Below are positions 13,001 through 26,630 of a DNA stretch of 64,000 nt, one piece after another; within the stretch, counting starts at the first letter, position 1, and each line of letters opens with the position of its first letter. The notes below the pieces were generated by a model, which saw nothing but the letters and a program-made list of their open reading frames with translations, had not been told where the DNA came from and made no database searches. The position numbers were made by a program, and so were the translations under genes. The DNA is taken from assembly GCA_030063045.1 (NCBI GenBank), contig JAQSEB010000005.1, positions 2,121,001-2,185,000 on the forward strand, given 5' to 3'. Source of the DNA: Pratylenchus scribneri (lineage: Eukaryota > Nematoda > Chromadorea > Rhabditida > Pratylenchidae).

Positions 13001-16000
13001 ATTTATGAATCGGCATTATTACTGACATAAAACTAGGTCATATATCGAAAATTTTTGAGTTTATTAATTTGAGTCAGATGACTTAACAATCCACAAAGTG
13101 AAAAAAACTTCATTTTTTTGCTAATTTATCAAAATCAAATCATTTTATGAGTGAAAATCCTTTTTTCTAGTCTTTCATTCAACTTTCAGCAAAACATTGC
13201 CAGTTTATATTAAATTATATTCATTTATCATTTTCCATTGGCTCAATGGACATGTACCATTTTAAAAATAGGTAATGGATGAAAATTGGAATTAATTAAG
13301 CTTTTATTTTACTTATTATTTTATTTTAATTAAAATTTTATTTTTTGTTTGGTATCTCGGGGGTGATTTTGAAAAATTTCTAATTTTAATTTTTTCTTAT
13401 AAATTATTTCATAAAATAAATTTATGGGATGCAATTCAAACTCTCAAAATGGAAAATATTTGATAAATAAAAATAAAATTTAAAAAAATAAATAAATAAA
13501 AAAGTAATCAATTTATTTATTAAGTGATCATAATGGATAATTACTAATTTGAAAAGGATGAATGTAAATTGGAAATTAATTGAGCATTTTATTTTTTATT
13601 TATTTTAACTAATTTTTTATTTTTTGAATAACGTGTGAGATAAACCAGTTTTCAAGAATTTTAAACTATTTTTTTAAATATTAACTTATTTGTAAAATAA
13701 ATTTATGAGATGCAAATTGCAAAGCAAATATTCTGGCATTTGTTTAATCGATGGCTTTGTACTTCACAATTCCGAAAGTAACTGGGTCACTTCACTTATT
13801 AGGCCAATTTGGTCAAAATGGATTCGTTTAATAAATTTCCACCATCTAATATTTTCTTTGCCTTCTTTTATCCCCCATCAGCATAAATTTATCAGTTTGA
13901 AAAATAAACTTAAAATCTATATATAAACTATATTTAATTTAAAATAGATTTTCCAGTAATCACCACGGGGTATCACGGATTTTGAAATTAATTGGGAATT
14001 AATAGTTTTTATTTTATTTAAATTTAATTTTTTGTGTAACACTTTAGATAGACCATTTTGAAGAATTCTATATTATTTTTTTTATATATTATTCTGTCTA
14101 TCCAATAAATTTATGGGATGCAATTTGAAATTGACACTAAGACAATTCGCCCACTTCGCACTTTGCAAATCACAAATAAAAGTCGTGGCACTTCATTTCT
14201 TATGAAAATAATTATTTTGTTTTAAAAAAATAGAAATAAACATTTTGCATATTCAAAATTGTGGTGAGATTTAATTAGTTAAAATTGCTGGAAGCAACTC
14301 GAGAGAGAAAGCGTCAAAATAAATTGAAAATTTCAAATTTAAAATTATAAAAAATTTAATAAATTATTAAAATATTACTAAGCTTTCCTTGCTAAAAACA
14401 ATTTAAAAATAATTAATTAATTTGGCTGAATTCTATAATTTGATCATTTTTATTTTTTTTCAAATTTAATATTTTTGAACTTGTTATATAATTGCTTTTT
14501 AAGAAAACTAAATTTATAAGTAAATTTATTAAAATTGATCAGAAAAATATTTATGAGATTGTAAAAATGTATTATTTTTATTAAAAAAAAAGATAAGTCA
14601 AACAAAATATTAAAAGAAAATGAATTTAATATAAAATTTATATAATTATCTAAAAAATTTCAGTTATAAATTATATTTATTACATTAAATTTTATGCAAA
14701 ATAATATTGGAATTTCAATTATTTTTTGTCCATAATTTTTTTTTGTTCCCATAAATTATTTCCAATTTAAATTAGATAAATTTTTCTCATTTATTTTTAG
14801 TTACAATATTGATTAAGCAGATCAAAAAATAAATAAATTTTAAAAATAAAAATTTTAAATTTCTTACCATTTTAAGAGGCATAAATTCCAAAAAAAATTG
14901 CTAACAAATAATTTCAGAAATTTCAATTAAAAAAGCCTATTTATTAAGTGAAGACAAAATGAAATTATTTAATAAATTTTATAAGAAAAAATGTATGAAT
15001 TGCATCTTATTAATTAAAAAATTTTAAATTAAAAATTTGATACGAATAAATAAGGTAAAGATTGTTGAGAATCAAATTTTTATTTAAAAATAAAAAATGC
15101 CACTTTTTGATTAAAATTTAATTGAAAATTAAAAAAAATATATAAACATTTTTAATCCATAAAAAATGTAAAAGAAAATTTAAATAAATTATTGATTATT
15201 CCATTAAAATTATTAATGCGAAAGTAATGATCGTCAACATAATAAAAATAAAATAATAAAATATTTGTAATTTATTTACAAATTCTTAAAAATGCTAATA
15301 ATTTCACACATAATTATTTGTTTAATTTTTATGGCTACCTAGATAACTTCATTGAATTTTTGATGACCCATAAAATTTTATTATTTTTCTTTAATCTATA
15401 TTCCAAAAGTAAATAATAATAAATCCAAATGAATAGGATAGATTCGTTGACAATAAAATTAATAATAATTTATTAAAAAAAAAATTCAATAAGCATAACT
15501 TTTTCTATTACTCTTCTAAACATTAATTTGTTTCATTGCAAAACAATCACTCAATAGCAATTAGTCGTTCGCAATTCTCAAATTCCTAGCTCTGTCACTT
15601 CATTTAAGGTAAATTTTATCAAATCAAAATTTCTATTTTAATGAATTTAACTATGTAAACCTATTTTTTGTTCAAAACTAATTTAGAATATAGAATAAAC
15701 CCAATGACAAAACCGATGTTCCCTTCATGTAATGTCAATGCTCGTAACAATTATTTATTTAGAGTTTGAACTCATCTTTGTATGCTTCACTTTTTATTCG
15801 GTACTCACATTTTTTAGCATATAAAATTTTGAATTACAGTATAATATTAATAAAAAATAAATTAACATTTCCATTTGATTTTTAATTTTTATTATTTTTT
15901 ATTAATTTTTTTATTTTATGTTGTTGGGGATCTGTGCCACATTATATGAGAAAATAATATTTCTAAATTTTTAATGCTTCATAAAAATTAAATAAATTTA

Positions 16001-18002
16001 TGTGTTGCAAAAATTAGTTAAAAATAAAAACAAATTAAAAATAATTAAATCGATGTATAAAAAATTATTATAAGAATTCTATAATGAGGAGGCAAATAAA
16101 GCCAGCTGTAATATTATTTTGTTTGATGAAAATTGGGTTGGAAAAGAATTAAAATTAAAATTTATTTTTTTGAAGGAGGAATTAGGGCATCCATCAATGC
16201 AATAAATAACATTAGTCCGAAAATGTGTCATTCCTTTTATTGATTAGATGAAACTTTGAGCTTTTTAATATCCAAATTATATGTAATATAATTTTTTCTG
16301 AGTAAAATAATTTATTGATATTTTGATTATACTGATAATAATAATGTTGATTTTGGAAGCTAATTGAAAATTTTTTAATTTTAATTTTATTAAAATTTTT
16401 ATTTTTTGTTCATTGTTGTAGGATCTTAATTTTGAAAAATATTCAAATATCCTTTATAATATTAATCTGTTCTTCTATTAAATTCATGGGATGCAAATTA
16501 AATATTCAATAGAGCTTTAAATTAAGAGATATAATAAAATATAATTATAAAAATATTTATAAAAATTACTAAAAATATTTATAAAATAGTGTAATGGTAT
16601 TTTTTAATTTAATTTTATATAATTATTGGAATGGAAATTAATGCAGTTGAATTTTTATAATTTGCATTCGAAACTTAATATCTCTATTAAGAGTTAATTT
16701 GTATCCCATAAATTTATTTTTAGAAGAGATTAATATTTAAAAATAATAATTCTAAATTTTTCAAAATTGGACTCAATTGGAAAAAAACCAAAAAAAAAAT
16801 TTGAAAAATAAATAAATTCCTAAATCAGGGAGATTTACAAATCAAAATGAATTTTTCAACCAAGTTCTAGAAAAATAAATTACGAATTTGTCATTTTATA
16901 TTGCAAGTGCAAGGATGAATTTTAAAATTAATAAACATTATTAATTTCTTTAATTTTGTTCAAATTTGATTTTTGTTCATCGCTTCTTATTCTTAAGTCA
17001 ATTTTATAATATTTTGAATTATTATATTAATATTAATTTATTCATATTATTAATTTAATCATCAAAAACTCGGAATGCACCAAGTTTCCTCGGCGGTACC
17101 CCATTTTGTGGTGAGAAAAAATACAAAAATAATATTTATTAAAATGGAGCAAAAAAGATTGGTGATACTATTTTTTAAAATTTTATCATAAGAAGGAAAA
17201 TTATGTATAAATTTTAAAAAATTAAATTCAAAATTGAAAAGATATTTTTGTAAAATAAATTTTTTAAATAAATTTTCTGAAAAAAGAAAATCGATACGGA
17301 TTTAGAGAACTTTAGATTGTAAGATATGAAATTTGTAAGTTTAATTATTTTTTAATTTTATTCAAATTTTATTTTTTGCTCATCAAAAACAGGGACAATT
17401 ATAGAAAATTTTGAATTATTCTTTTTTAATATTAATCTGTTCATAAAATAAATTTATGAGGTGCAAATCAAACCGGGCACTAGTAGAAAGGTGTAAAAAA
17501 AATAATATAATAATAATTTTTAAAATATATGAAACAAATAAGAAAGATGATAAAAGTATTTTTAAATTTTAGTCTGTATCAAAAAGTTTTAAAAAATAAT
17601 AAATAAAAATATAATAATTTATTCAAAAGATGAAGTGGTGCCGGATGAAAATTTTGTAATTTATTCTTCGATTTATTTTATTAATTATTTTATTTAAATT
17701 TAATTTTTTGAGATGCTTTCGATAATTTGAAAGACACATAATTATTATTTTCTAATATTAATCGGATCATCCAATAAATTTATGGGATGCAAATTAAACA
17801 TTCAAATAAAAATATAATTAAATTATTCTTTTTTCCGTGATCACATCGAATAAATACTATGAATGAATTCTTACTTTCTCTTTCAAAATTTGCCAGAGGT
17901 TCTAATTTGAGAAAATTTATTCCACTAAATTAAATTTTTGATTTTTCTATTAGCCAGGGCTGCCAGAACACCCAGTGAAAAATATAGTGTTCGGCACAAG
18001 AT

Positions 18003-18031
18003 GATATCTCGTCGAAAAAATTCGAGATATC
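18003..18031. repeat. Short perfect inverted repeat
   Basis: GATATCTCG and CGAGATATC flank an 11-base loop, within a 230-bp stretch rich in CGAGA/TCTCG words (17950-18180). The frame open across it looks like a product of this repetition, not a gene. Confidence 0.6.
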
Positions 18032-21000
18032 GACTGAGAAATTTCTCAAAATCGTTCTCGGTATCGTCTCGGTCAATTTACCAGATATCCGAAGAATTTA
18101 ACGAAATATCGGTCCGGATATTGTCTCGAACAACCTACGATTTCATCGAGAAATGTCGAGAAACGAGAAATATTAAATCATAGATGAATCTTTAATTTTT
18201 TTATATTAAAATATGGAATTGTACTATTGTCCAAATCTTTATGTATTTGATTAAATTGCAGAAATAAATGAAAATAAATTTTTTGAATTTGTAAAATTTT
18301 TATGAGGTTACAAAAATGCATTATTTTATTAAGAAATTCTGAGAATGATGTCGACATGAGTGGGAGTTTCAGAGATATAACGAAAATGGAAATACGTCAA
18401 TTCTGGTAATATCATTACAATAGTACAATTTTGAGAATGATTCTAAAAATATAACTCATTTCCATTCTCAGAATATATCTTAAAAATGAATGAAAAAATG
18501 AATTCTCAAAATATTTGGAATTCTAGAAATATTTTAAAAATAAAATTCGTTTCAAAATCCATTTTCAGCCTTATTTTCAGCTTTCATTCTCAAAATTGGC
18601 CAAAAAATGATCTTCAAAATGGCACCAATTTTCAAAATATTTTGAGAATATTTCAAAAATAAAAATTTTATAAATCATTTTCAATTTAATTTTGATATAA
18701 AATAATTTAATAAATTTGAGATTTTTATTTTTTACTTTAGTGTAAAAATTTATTCCTTACTAATTTTTTATCTTATTTATTTGAATAAAAATAATAAAAA
18801 TGCTAAAATTTTATTTGAAATTTTTTAATTAAAATGATAAAATACAAAAATTTTTCCAGGTAAAATTTATTTAATAAAATCCTTTTTTCCCTACTTAAAT
18901 AAATAAATATGAAAAATCACCAAAATAAGTTGAAATTTTAAAATTATTAATAAACCTGACAGTTCTCAAAAAAGTTAAAAAAAATATTGAATAAAAGCAA
19001 CTGATCATAATGGATAAATTGCCTTTGAAAAGTGGATGGAATTTAAATTAACTAAACAATTTTTATTTATTTTTTTCTTTTAAAATCTATTAGAAAAAAA
19101 TGATAGTAAAATTTTAAATAAAATATATATATATATATATATATATAGAATTATTGATCCTGTACAAATATTTTTTAATGAAAATAACAATTCAAAAGAA
19201 AGAATGAATTGTTTTGAAAAAACTATTTTTCAAATTATTAATCAAAAATAAAATTATAGATAACTATGAAAATTATTTTTAATTCTCATAAAATTTTTTA
19301 CAAAATAATTTATTTAAAATCTGTTTAAATAAGTTTAATTATAAAACAAATTCAAGCTAATGGCATGCATTTTTCGAAAATATTAAAAATGAAATTAAAA
19401 GAAATAAATAAATCGAAATTCACAAATTTTCATCAATAAAAAAATAAATGAAAATTTAAAAAATTGTATTTTTTTATCATGAAATCTTTGTCAAACTTGC
19501 TAAGTCCATCCGACGAAGCCAATACGAAAATGATGGCTAACAGGGCATTTGCAAAAATTCGAAGAAATTTCCTATGATTTATTTTTGATTTTAATTATTT
19601 TTGGCACCAAAAACTTTGTAATTTGTTAAATTATATTTTGAAATTAATTTTAAAGGGAAAATTGAGTTTGTCAGCAGATGGTCAAATGATGATGAATGTC
19701 AATTTTCCTCGCAATTTTTCCTTCTTTGAAATTAAATCAAAAAAAGCGCTGAATTTTTTTCAATAATTTTATTAAACTCATAAAATAGTTTTATTGAAAT
19801 GAAAATAAAAAGGCTTCTTAATTACTTAAAAGTGAATATACAGCGCACAGCGGTCAATTGAACAAATTATTTTTTTAATTAAAAAATTTATATAAAAATA
19901 GAGTTGAATTGGCTATGGATTGCTCAAATTGCAATGGATTGTCCTCTCCTCTTTGCGGTCAATTTATATTAAAAATTAAATTAATTTTTTTAATCATTCC
20001 ATTTAAAATATGAAATTATTATACATTCACCAATGATAGATTGACTTTAATTGATCCTGCTATTGTTTTCAAATTTTGCTGTTAGTTCCATTTTCCATCT
20101 CCCTTATTTTGGAGAAGTATAAAAAAAGTTATTCATCCTTGGAACAATCTGATTGAGAATTGTCGTACTTTATTTTAAAATGAAATATAAATTCAAAATT
20201 TCTCAACATTTAATTCTGCTGCTATCTTAAATTGGATAATACGATGCACAAGTAAATTTTGATGATAGGAATAGGAATACAATTAAAATTCAAAATTTTC
20301 CTTAAATGAAATAAAAGAAAACAATTTTACAATCTGTTTTATGACAATTTATCTTAACTTTAAATGATTTTGATTTAATTTTATTGTAAATCAAATTTCG
20401 AAAATTTTTGCATTGGGGCCTGATTAATCCTTTAATTATATATTTAAAATATATTTTAATTTTGGATGAAATAATATATGTGTTTAATTTTTTATTTTTA
20501 AAATATTTTTTTTTACCAAAATTTATTTTACGAAATTTTTAAATAATTTTTGTTTTTTATAAAATATAATCAAATTTATTTAATTCTCCCTTTGTTTACA
20601 TTTGATTTTTTTCAAATTGTTTTTCTCCTAGCAATATTTCCGTGAATTTCTCGTTGTTATCTTTTAATATTTCGCTGGCATTAACAATGAATTAATTCGT
20701 TTCGCTAACATTAACTGTTCTGAATGGATAGAAATATTTTCGTTAAGAAGGATTTAAATTTGAGATTTTTATATTTTAATTTTTAATATATTATATTATT
20801 TTTGAACGTAGTTCAGTTACTCTTATTAAAAAAGCTATATTTTAAAGGAAATTTATTAAAATTTATCAATAAAATATTTATGAGTTTGCAAAAATGCGTT
20901 AATATTATTTATGAAAGAAAAATAAATAAAAAAAATATTAATAGAAATTGAATTTATACTAAAATTTATTTAATTATTTAAAAAATTTTCGAATAAAAAT

Positions 21001-22765
21001 TTTTTTATCATAAAAGCAAAATGAAATTTTAAATTTTATTTTTCGATATTTTTGTGATCTTTTTTGATCCTATTATTCTTTGTTATTTTTTGTCATTTTC
21101 TTAAAATTATATTACATTTTTATTTATCCATCTAAGAAATAGTTTATGATGTATAAAATTTTTTATTTACAGTTGCGATATTTAACAAATAAAATTTTAG
21201 TGAGACACGAACCTTTTTTTAAAATAATTAACAAGGTAAATTTTGTTCAAAATTTTTCTTTTTTTAATCTAAAGAGACAAATTTTAGAAATTATTTTTAA
21301 GAATAAAATTTAGTTGGTCAAAAAAGGCAAATTATGATTATCGAAAATTCCTTTTAATTTCCTTAATAAAAATTTTTTAGAATTGTTTTTCATTAATATT
21401 GATCAACTCATAAAATATTTTTATTTATATGAATTAAAATGTATCATAAAATTGATTGTAAATAAATTTATATACCGATTCCAAAACAACCAAAATATTT
21501 TTATAAATAAAATAAAAAATTTTTTATCTAAATACGGAATAAAATTATTACCTGATATAGGTTGTCCATGTCTTTTATTTCCAAAGAGTATCGCCTAGTT
21601 CGCTTGGTTCTTCAAATTTTGAATTATAATAGTTAATAAGGAAAAATAAAAATAGTAATATAAAAATAAAATTTAAAAATAAATAAATAAAAAATAATTA
21701 ATTTATTCTTAAGTGATTACAATTATTTGCTAATTTGAAAAGAATGAATACAAATTGGAAATTTGCTTTTTATTTTTTAATTATTTTATTTATATTTTTT
21801 ATTTTTTTTTGAATAATTCCGAGAAACCAATTTTGACGAATTTTTAATAATTCTTTCTTAATATTAATTTGTTTGGAAAATAAATTTATGAGATGCAAAT
21901 TGCAAACCAAATATTCATGATCGCTTTATTTATTTATTTTTTTCTTTCAAAATGAATCAATTAAATATTTTTTTGCTTTATATTGTTCAAATATATTGAG
22001 AATTTTTAATCAAAAAATTTTTATTTTTGCGCGAATTGATTTTTGAATAACAATATTCACAATGTTTACGAATAATTTTTCAAAAATTTTATGGAGGAGA
22101 GGAAAAGCACGAAGTTTGAAAAAAAACAACCCATAAAATATAATAAGATAAATTTTTATTTTAATTTAAATTTTTTAATTTACCGAGAATAGAATCTCTT
22201 CTTGAAATGATATACATATTAAAAAATTTATTAAAATTTAAAAGAAAAATAAAATAATTTTTGTTATTAAAAAGTTCATGCAAATTTTTCATTAAATCTT
22301 TTTGTATTCATAAAATTTTATGGGTTTAAAAAATTTTTGAAGAATTCAAATTATTAAATAAAAATAATTTATTTTTTAAATAAAAATGCTCTCAAATTTT
22401 CTCAAGGGAAAAATAAATGACTCAATTAACATCCTTCCTTCTTTAGGCAGGGAATAGTATTCTCTGAAAAATGACACGGATTTGATACTTAAGATTTCAA
22501 GAATGAAAGTTGAAATTCTAGAGAATTTATTAATTTATTTTTAAATTTTTAAAATTTCATTATTTGTTGATATGTCATATTGATCAATTTGAAAAATTCA
22601 GAATTATTTTTTTGATATTTAACTGTTTATCCAATAAATTTATGTGCTGCAATTCAAACATTCAATATGTAATAATAATTTTCACTTAGTTTAACAGAGT
22701 AATTAAATGTTTAACAAATTTAATGAATTTTTAATATATACAAATCGATTTGTTACTTTAGTTGA

Positions 22766-22877
22766 ATGGAATGGATAGAATATTGAATTATTGAACATTT
22801 TAATATTTTTATTTTTTTTACATGGAATGGATAGAATATTGAATTATTGAACATTTTAATATTTTTATTTTTTTTAT
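22766..22877 (+). repeat. Perfect 56-bp tandem duplication
   Basis: Two adjacent, apparently identical 56-bp copies begin ATGGAATGGATAGAATATTG. Lack of differences implies a recent slip or assembly duplication. Confidence 0.9.
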
Positions 22878-25800
22878 AATTTCATTTTTGTGCTATTTCT
22901 TCGAGAATAATTTGAAAAATTCTGAGTTATTATATTCTATTATTAATTAGTTCAACCAATAAATTTATGAGTTGCAATTTGATCTTCAATAAGAGTATTA
23001 GTCGAAATAAGAATAGAAAAATTATATTGTTACAAAATTCACGAACGAAAAGGAAAAAATAATTATTAAAATAAAATGATGGTTTAATTTCTAAAAATTG
23101 ACTTAACGGCGTATCCATTTCTCTCTTGGAGGGTAATCATAATCAGCATCCGAATCACAAGTTTTTAAGCCATTTTAATTAGAGGAACAACACCGTTTTC
23201 GAAATGATTTTCAATTTTTTCAACTCATAAGAATTTTAAGGTTAAAGCAAATAAAGATTGATCCAAATTCTTACAAAATCATAACATTAATAACATGAAA
23301 ACTACATTTATAAAAAAATATTTATTTAAATATTCAAAGATTGGGCAGTGGAACTGGACATGATTGTAATTAAATTTCCTCTTCTTCTTCTGTTCATTCT
23401 CCATCAATAAAGGATAAACAATTTTTTCAGTTTTTTTTTCGATGAATTATATTCATTTATTTTAAGCTGATATTTCGATTCCGATGATGCTGATTGTCAT
23501 CTAGGCTTATGCAAATGGAATGAAGGGAAAATAATGACATAGGGATAATTTCAAATAGGAAAAATAATAGTATATTACAATAGAAGGGAAGCTAAATGCA
23601 ATTAAAAATTTTATTTTTCGAAAATTTTTGTAATTTTTTTTTTGATCAAACGGCAATATTTTGTCATTTCCTTTAAAATTATATTCCAATTTTATTCATC
23701 CATCAAAGATTTTTTTAAATTTTATTTAGGTTATTGCATAAATAAAATTCTGGGCACTTTAAATAATTTTTAGATTGATTTTGGAAAATATTTTTAAGGG
23801 TAAATTTAGTTTAGTCAAATGATTATGCCAATTTTCCTCTCAATTTTTCTTTTTTAATTTTAAATAAATATACTTCAGAATTCTTTTTATAATTTTGTTA
23901 AACACATAATTTTTATTCAAATGCGAATAAAAATGCCGATTCATTGTTTGAAAATAAATTAATACGCGGACTTCTGTTAAAATAAATTTTTTTTTGGCAC
24001 AAAAAAATATTAATATTCGTTAATGATTGGTAAAATTTTTATTTTTTTTTCATTTGATTATTTCAAAATTACATCTTATTGTGGTCACTTGCGATTTATT
24101 TATAAAACTAGGGAAAAACGGATTTTATTTAATAAATTTTACTAGGAAATATTTATGAGTTTTATCATTTTAGTTAATAAAATTTCAAATAAAATTTAAC
24201 ATTTTTTTTTGAATTTTGTGAATCAAATAAATAAGACTAAAAATTGGTAAGTAACAATTTTTTTTACTATGATTAAATTACCACCATTATTAATTATTTT
24301 GCATCAAAATTAAATTGAAAATGATTAATAAAATTTTTGGAACCAATTAAAAAATTTATAAAAATTTTAAATTTAATCATTCCTTTTTAAATTAATTAAA
24401 TGAATGTGAAAAAGAGTAATTCAGAATTTTGGAAACCTTTGTTCATTTCAGTGATATCAACACAAAGTATGAATTTGGTATTGGTAGAATCACGAATCTG
24501 GGTTGCATGGAAGAGACCATGGATATTCGATAAATAGGATCATCTTTGAAATTATTTTTATTATTTTTTAATTTGAGACAAATTTTGTGAGTAATATTTT
24601 AAGATAAAATAAATTTTAAAATAAATTTATTAAAATTGTTCAATAAAATATTTATGAGGTTACAAAAATTAAGATATTTTTAAGAATAAAAGAAAAGAAA
24701 TTCATAATTAAAAAGAAAATTATGGCGGAAATAGGGAAAGAAGCGATGAAAATGTTGGGGGTAGATCGTAGGAGAATCCATTACATACAATTGAATTGAG
24801 TCCATTCCCTAAATTTTATTGTACTTTCGATTTATTTTTATTTAATTAGTATAAATTCGCTGGTTGTTGGTCTTGACAATTAAAAAAAAGGAGAAAAATG
24901 GGAGTGGTGCTTGTTAAACTTATTTGATTTGTCAATATATTTTATTTCACCGGTATATCCAATATTCTACCTATTCATCCAGTAAGTCCCACTGCATTTT
25001 CCATTGTATATTTCATTAATATCAACGATGAATTCGGTTGATTTACGAATTTGCTATGAATGCAGGCCTTTTTCCCAAGAAATAAATTTTGAGGAATTAA
25101 TTAAATTTATTTAAAATTTTAATAATTTTTTAATTTTATTGATTGTTCGCATTGTCAATTTTTACTATGATTATTTAAAAGTAAATTTATTAATATTGGT
25201 CTGTAAAATTTTTATGGGGTCTAAAATGCGTTATTTCTAAAAAAAGAATTATTTATAAAAATTTTTAAATTGATTATTTTTTATTTTAATTTTGTCAAGA
25301 ATTTTAAATAGAGATTTATTAATTTTCAAATTATTTTTGAAAATATATTTTTATTTTTGAACATATAATTTATGAGTTTAATATTTTATATTAAAATTAA
25401 GCTTTAAATTATTTCTTTAATTTTTTTTTCATAAAATACAATCCAAAATTATTAAAATATTTCTCCCATTTTGTTGTACATTTGATTTTACAATATGCTT
25501 TACACTGAAAATCCGTCTTTTCATCCAATAATGCTCGCGTGTATTTTCAAATGACTTGGCTGCCTTTGAAGTTTGGACATTTCGCTGGTCCGTTGGACCG
25601 AATTTCCATAAATCTATCAAATAGTCTTAACCCTTTCTCCTATTCCCTCATTTTCAGCATTAAAACCATAAAATTATCAGTATTTTATCAGTATCAAAAG
25701 TAAAATTTAAAAAAAAAATTAAATAAATTTTAATTAATTTAATCAATTGAATTAACTTGATTAATTTATTTTTTTTATTTTATTTATATTTCATTTATTG

Positions 25801-26512
25801 TTCAGCGTGTTAAAGATGCCAATTTTGAAAAATTCAAAATTATTCTTCTACCAATATTAATATTTTCCTTCAATAAATTTACGGGATACAAAACAAACCC
25901 TCTATAGGCCCAGAAGGTAAAATAAAATATTATTAAAATTAATCAAAACAGATTATAAAAAGATTTGCGATGTTTTTATTTAAAATTTAATTTTAAAAAG
26001 AAAAAAAAATATAAAATGTTAAATATTTTAGATAAAAATATAATTATTCATTTTTCAGTGATCACAGCGAATAACCATCATGATAGAATGGTTACAATTT
26101 ATTAGAATTAATTGATTAATAATCTTTATTTTTATTTATTTTATTCAAATATTATTTTTTTTGTCCATTCAGGAACAATGATCTATTTTTAGGAATTTCA
26201 ATTAATAATTTTTTTATATTAATCTATTCTTAAAATAAAATTATGGGATGTAAACCAAACACTAAATAGACATTCTTAATTGAAATGAGAAATCAATTTT
26301 ACAAATTCCATTCAAAATTCAACATTTATAAATTTTTGTTAAATTTTCTAGTTACCTTAATGCCCCCTTAATCCTCCTTAATCCCCCTATATCTGGCTAT
26401 TTCAAATAGAGAATTAAAGGCTAGCGATAATGCCATTTTCGACTATTTTATTTGCATTAATATTGAATTAGAATAGCACCTTTTTTTTAATTTATTGTCT
26501 AAAATAATAGTT

Positions 26513-26630
26513 TTACACCTTTTTTTAGAAACGCGACATTTTTTACACATTTTTTTGAAACGCGACATTTTTACACTTTTTTTTAGAAACGCAACAATTT
26601 ACACTTTTTTAGAAACGCGAGAGCACCCTA
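26513..26630 (+). repeat. ~29-bp minisatellite, four units
   Basis: TTACACTTTTTTTAGAAACG units start near 26513, 26543, 26571 and 26599, each followed by CGACATTT or a variant. Small, imperfect array. Confidence 0.8.

Noticed and set aside
17938..18183. 81-codon + strand frame rich in Arg and Ser
   Set aside because: It coincides with CGAGA/TCTCG palindromic repetition; no domain and no exon context.
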